Positions 12,877 to 12,940 of a stretch of DNA of 12,940 nt are shown here, one piece after another. How positions within the stretch are numbered: the first letter of the stretch is position 1; the number at the start of each line of letters is the position of its first letter. The notes beneath the pieces were generated by a model. That model was not told the origin of the DNA. It was given only the letters and a program-made list of their open reading frames with translations, and made no database searches. A program made the translations under genes and the position numbers. Source of the stretch: an uncultured Oscillospiraceae bacterium (GTDB lineage Bacteria > Bacillota > Clostridia > Oscillospirales > Oscillospiraceae); the NCBI GenBank assembly GCA_900757415.1, contig CAAENU010000012.1, positions 1 through 12,940 on the forward strand, in the 5' to 3' direction.

Positions 12877-12940
12877 AGTATGCAGGGATGCCCATGGGGA
12901 TGTGGGTGCTGTTTTCAGGCTCCTTTCAAAAGCAGCTGAC
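12873..12940 (+). CDS. Start of a further gene, possibly ATC hydrolase-like (partial)
   Basis: ATG 12873 overlaps the preceding stop by 4 bases and stays open to the window end. It gives 22 complete codons beginning MKYAGMPMGMWVLFSGSF. This opening resembles, from memory, proteins annotated as L-2-amino-thiazoline-4-carboxylic acid hydrolase in Faecalibacterium and relatives, a family that opens thiazoline rings or binds similar compounds. Too little is visible to confirm this. The translational coupling with the methyltransferase is clear and suggests they work on the same compound. Confidence 0.55.
   Translation, partial: MKYAGMPMGMWVLFSGSFQKQL

Overview
The window looks like chromosomal DNA from a GC-rich gut Clostridia species. 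Faecalibacterium (Ruminococcaceae/Oscillospiraceae) is my best guess, from the codon use, the protein flavour, strong AGGAGG ribosome sites, and a short palindromic intergenic repeat seen three times. This is inference; no rRNA or other taxonomic marker is present.

Region 1 (about 1-4872) is a lantibiotic/antimicrobial-peptide defence module. A minus-strand operon encodes one ABC ATPase and two different six-helix permeases (LanFEG/CprABC layout). A divergent plus-strand response regulator and histidine kinase face it across 165 bp. That gap holds an extended -10 promoter and three CTTAAA-type direct repeats on an 11-bp period. No lantibiotic precursor or modification gene is visible, so the module is likely for resistance rather than self-immunity.

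Region 2 (4873-5580) has no gene. It holds a terminator-like hairpin and then the 3' half of a tRNA-Lys(CTT) gene, which starts at the anticodon loop, ends in CCA and is followed by a terminator. This looks like the distal attachment site of an element inserted in a tRNA-Lys gene. The DNA to its left, including the transporter module, may therefore be an island. A copy of the dispersed repeat and a small DUF6061-like gene follow.

Region 3 (5837-8670) is an electrophile/carbonyl-stress operon. A MerR regulator of AdhR/NmlR type diverges from an iron-sulfur flavoprotein-like FMN reductase, a carboxymuconolactone decarboxylase-cupin fusion and an aldo/keto reductase. The promoter has the 19-bp spacer and CTTAAAG-N4-CTTTAAG dyad of this regulator family. 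The fusion gene is broken by TAG at codon 32, where Trp is expected. The reductase carries ATA where its ribosome site predicts ATG, so the operon seems to be decaying.

Region 4 (8671-12940) begins with about 500 bp of hairpins and a repeat copy. Next come a secreted Tp47-like protein (minus), a ZIP metal transporter, two SAM-dependent methyltransferases and the start of a further gene. Three boxes of the form GTTAG-N6-(C/A)TAAC lie upstream of the secreted protein, the transporter and the first methyltransferase. They suggest a common metal-responsive (DtxR-like) regulon. This set is the least conventional part of the window and the best candidate for something undescribed.
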